From Runella sp. (GTDB taxonomy: Bacteria; Bacteroidota; Bacteroidia; Cytophagales; Spirosomataceae), in assembly GCF_027484545.1 (NCBI RefSeq), contig NZ_JAIXST010000277.1, positions 1 to 41,011 of the forward strand: a stretch of DNA of 41,011 nucleotides, read 5' to 3'. The notes beneath the pieces were generated by a model. That model saw only the letters and a program-made list of their open reading frames with translations. It was not told where the DNA came from and did no database searches. The position numbers and the translations under genes are program-made. Of the stretch, positions 40,894-41,011 are shown piece after piece (position 1 is the first letter of the stretch; every line of letters starts with the position of its first letter).

Positions 40894-41011
40894 ATGACCC
40901 AGACCTTTACCACCTTTCAAGAATTCAAGAAACGCTACCCGATTCAGTTTGCGGAGAAAGGTACGTGGTTGGGAAGTGGTACGTATGGCAAGGTGTTTCG
41001 GGTAGAGGACC
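40894..41011 (+). CDS. Start of a second Ser/Thr kinase (truncated by window end)
   Basis: The 118 bases are identical to 37886-38003, from the ATG through the glycine loop (GSGTYGKV). Identity starts at the start codon; the bases upstream differ between the two copies. It is therefore a second gene with the same kinase head; its body lies outside the window. The preceding 55 bases (40839-40893) hold no feature I recognise. Confidence 0.9.
   Translation, partial: MTQTFTTFQEFKKRYPIQFAEKGTWLGSGTYGKVFRVED

Noticed and set aside
40894-41011. Identity of the last 118 bases to 37886-38003 as a wrap-around or assembly overlap
   Set aside because: The bases just upstream differ between the two places and unrelated genes precede each, so they are two real loci in this sequence.

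Overview
The window looks like a chromosomal stretch from a member of the Bacteroidota, most likely a Cytophagales/Spirosomaceae-type organism (Runella or a relative is a guess). The grounds are a fused CcoNO cbb3 oxidase, Bacteroidota-style -7 promoter words (TAnnTTTG), a CrtY-type lycopene cyclase, abundant SBBP-like propeller repeats and many word-like palindromic intergenic repeats. No rRNA, tRNA, CRISPR array or transposase was recognised.

Layout. (1) 1-4.1 kb: end of an unknown gene, then on the minus strand hemN, a PAS histidine kinase and a receiver-Crp/Fnr fusion regulator, closed by a clear terminator. (2) 4.2-11.4 kb: a likely inserted accessory block. It holds an HTH gene, a decayed 3' end of a second safE-like gene, then PP2C phosphatase, PLD-nuclease/J-like protein, vWA protein, a toxin-antitoxin locus whose PIN toxin is broken, and a kinase with a very AT-rich WG-repeat tail. 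(3) 11.4-21.3 kb: a cbb3 oxidase locus (ccoI, ccoS, ccoNO, ccoQP fusion, ccoG, ccoH, safE-like). hemN, ccoS and ccoI share a TGAC-N4-GTCA type operator, with identical operator-to-promoter spacing at hemN and ccoI. The Crp/Fnr-type regulator beside hemN is the obvious candidate to bind it. (4) 21.4-31 kb: mostly ordinary genes (acyltransferase, NagB-like, crtY, hicBA, lipA, DUF1460 amidase, a NucA-type nuclease, an HI0933-type flavoprotein). (5) 31-41 kb: a phospho-signalling cluster. It holds two FHA/zinc-ribbon proteins, an acidic membrane protein, a PP2C-transmembrane-caspase fusion, a small gene plus nucleotidyltransferase pair, a secreted 7-repeat propeller protein, a receptor kinase with a 7 x 60-residue propeller, a DUF4258/YgiT pair, and the start of a second kinase whose first 118 bases equal those of the first.

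How the parts may work together. The last 10 kb has the parts of a closed circuit: transmembrane kinases with extracytoplasmic propeller sensors (writer), FHA proteins (phosphothreonine readers), a PP2C domain (eraser) and a caspase-like protease on the same chain as the eraser (possible effector). The 4.6-10.6 kb block carries a second, separate kinase/phosphatase/vWA set. In both sets the kinase head has ordinary composition and the sensor tail is AT-rich. Together with the duplicated kinase head and an orphan propeller-repeat remnant, this suggests modular exchange of sensor tails. The caspase-linked cluster is the best candidate for a poorly described system. Its function (defence, self-destruction or envelope sensing) cannot be settled from sequence alone.
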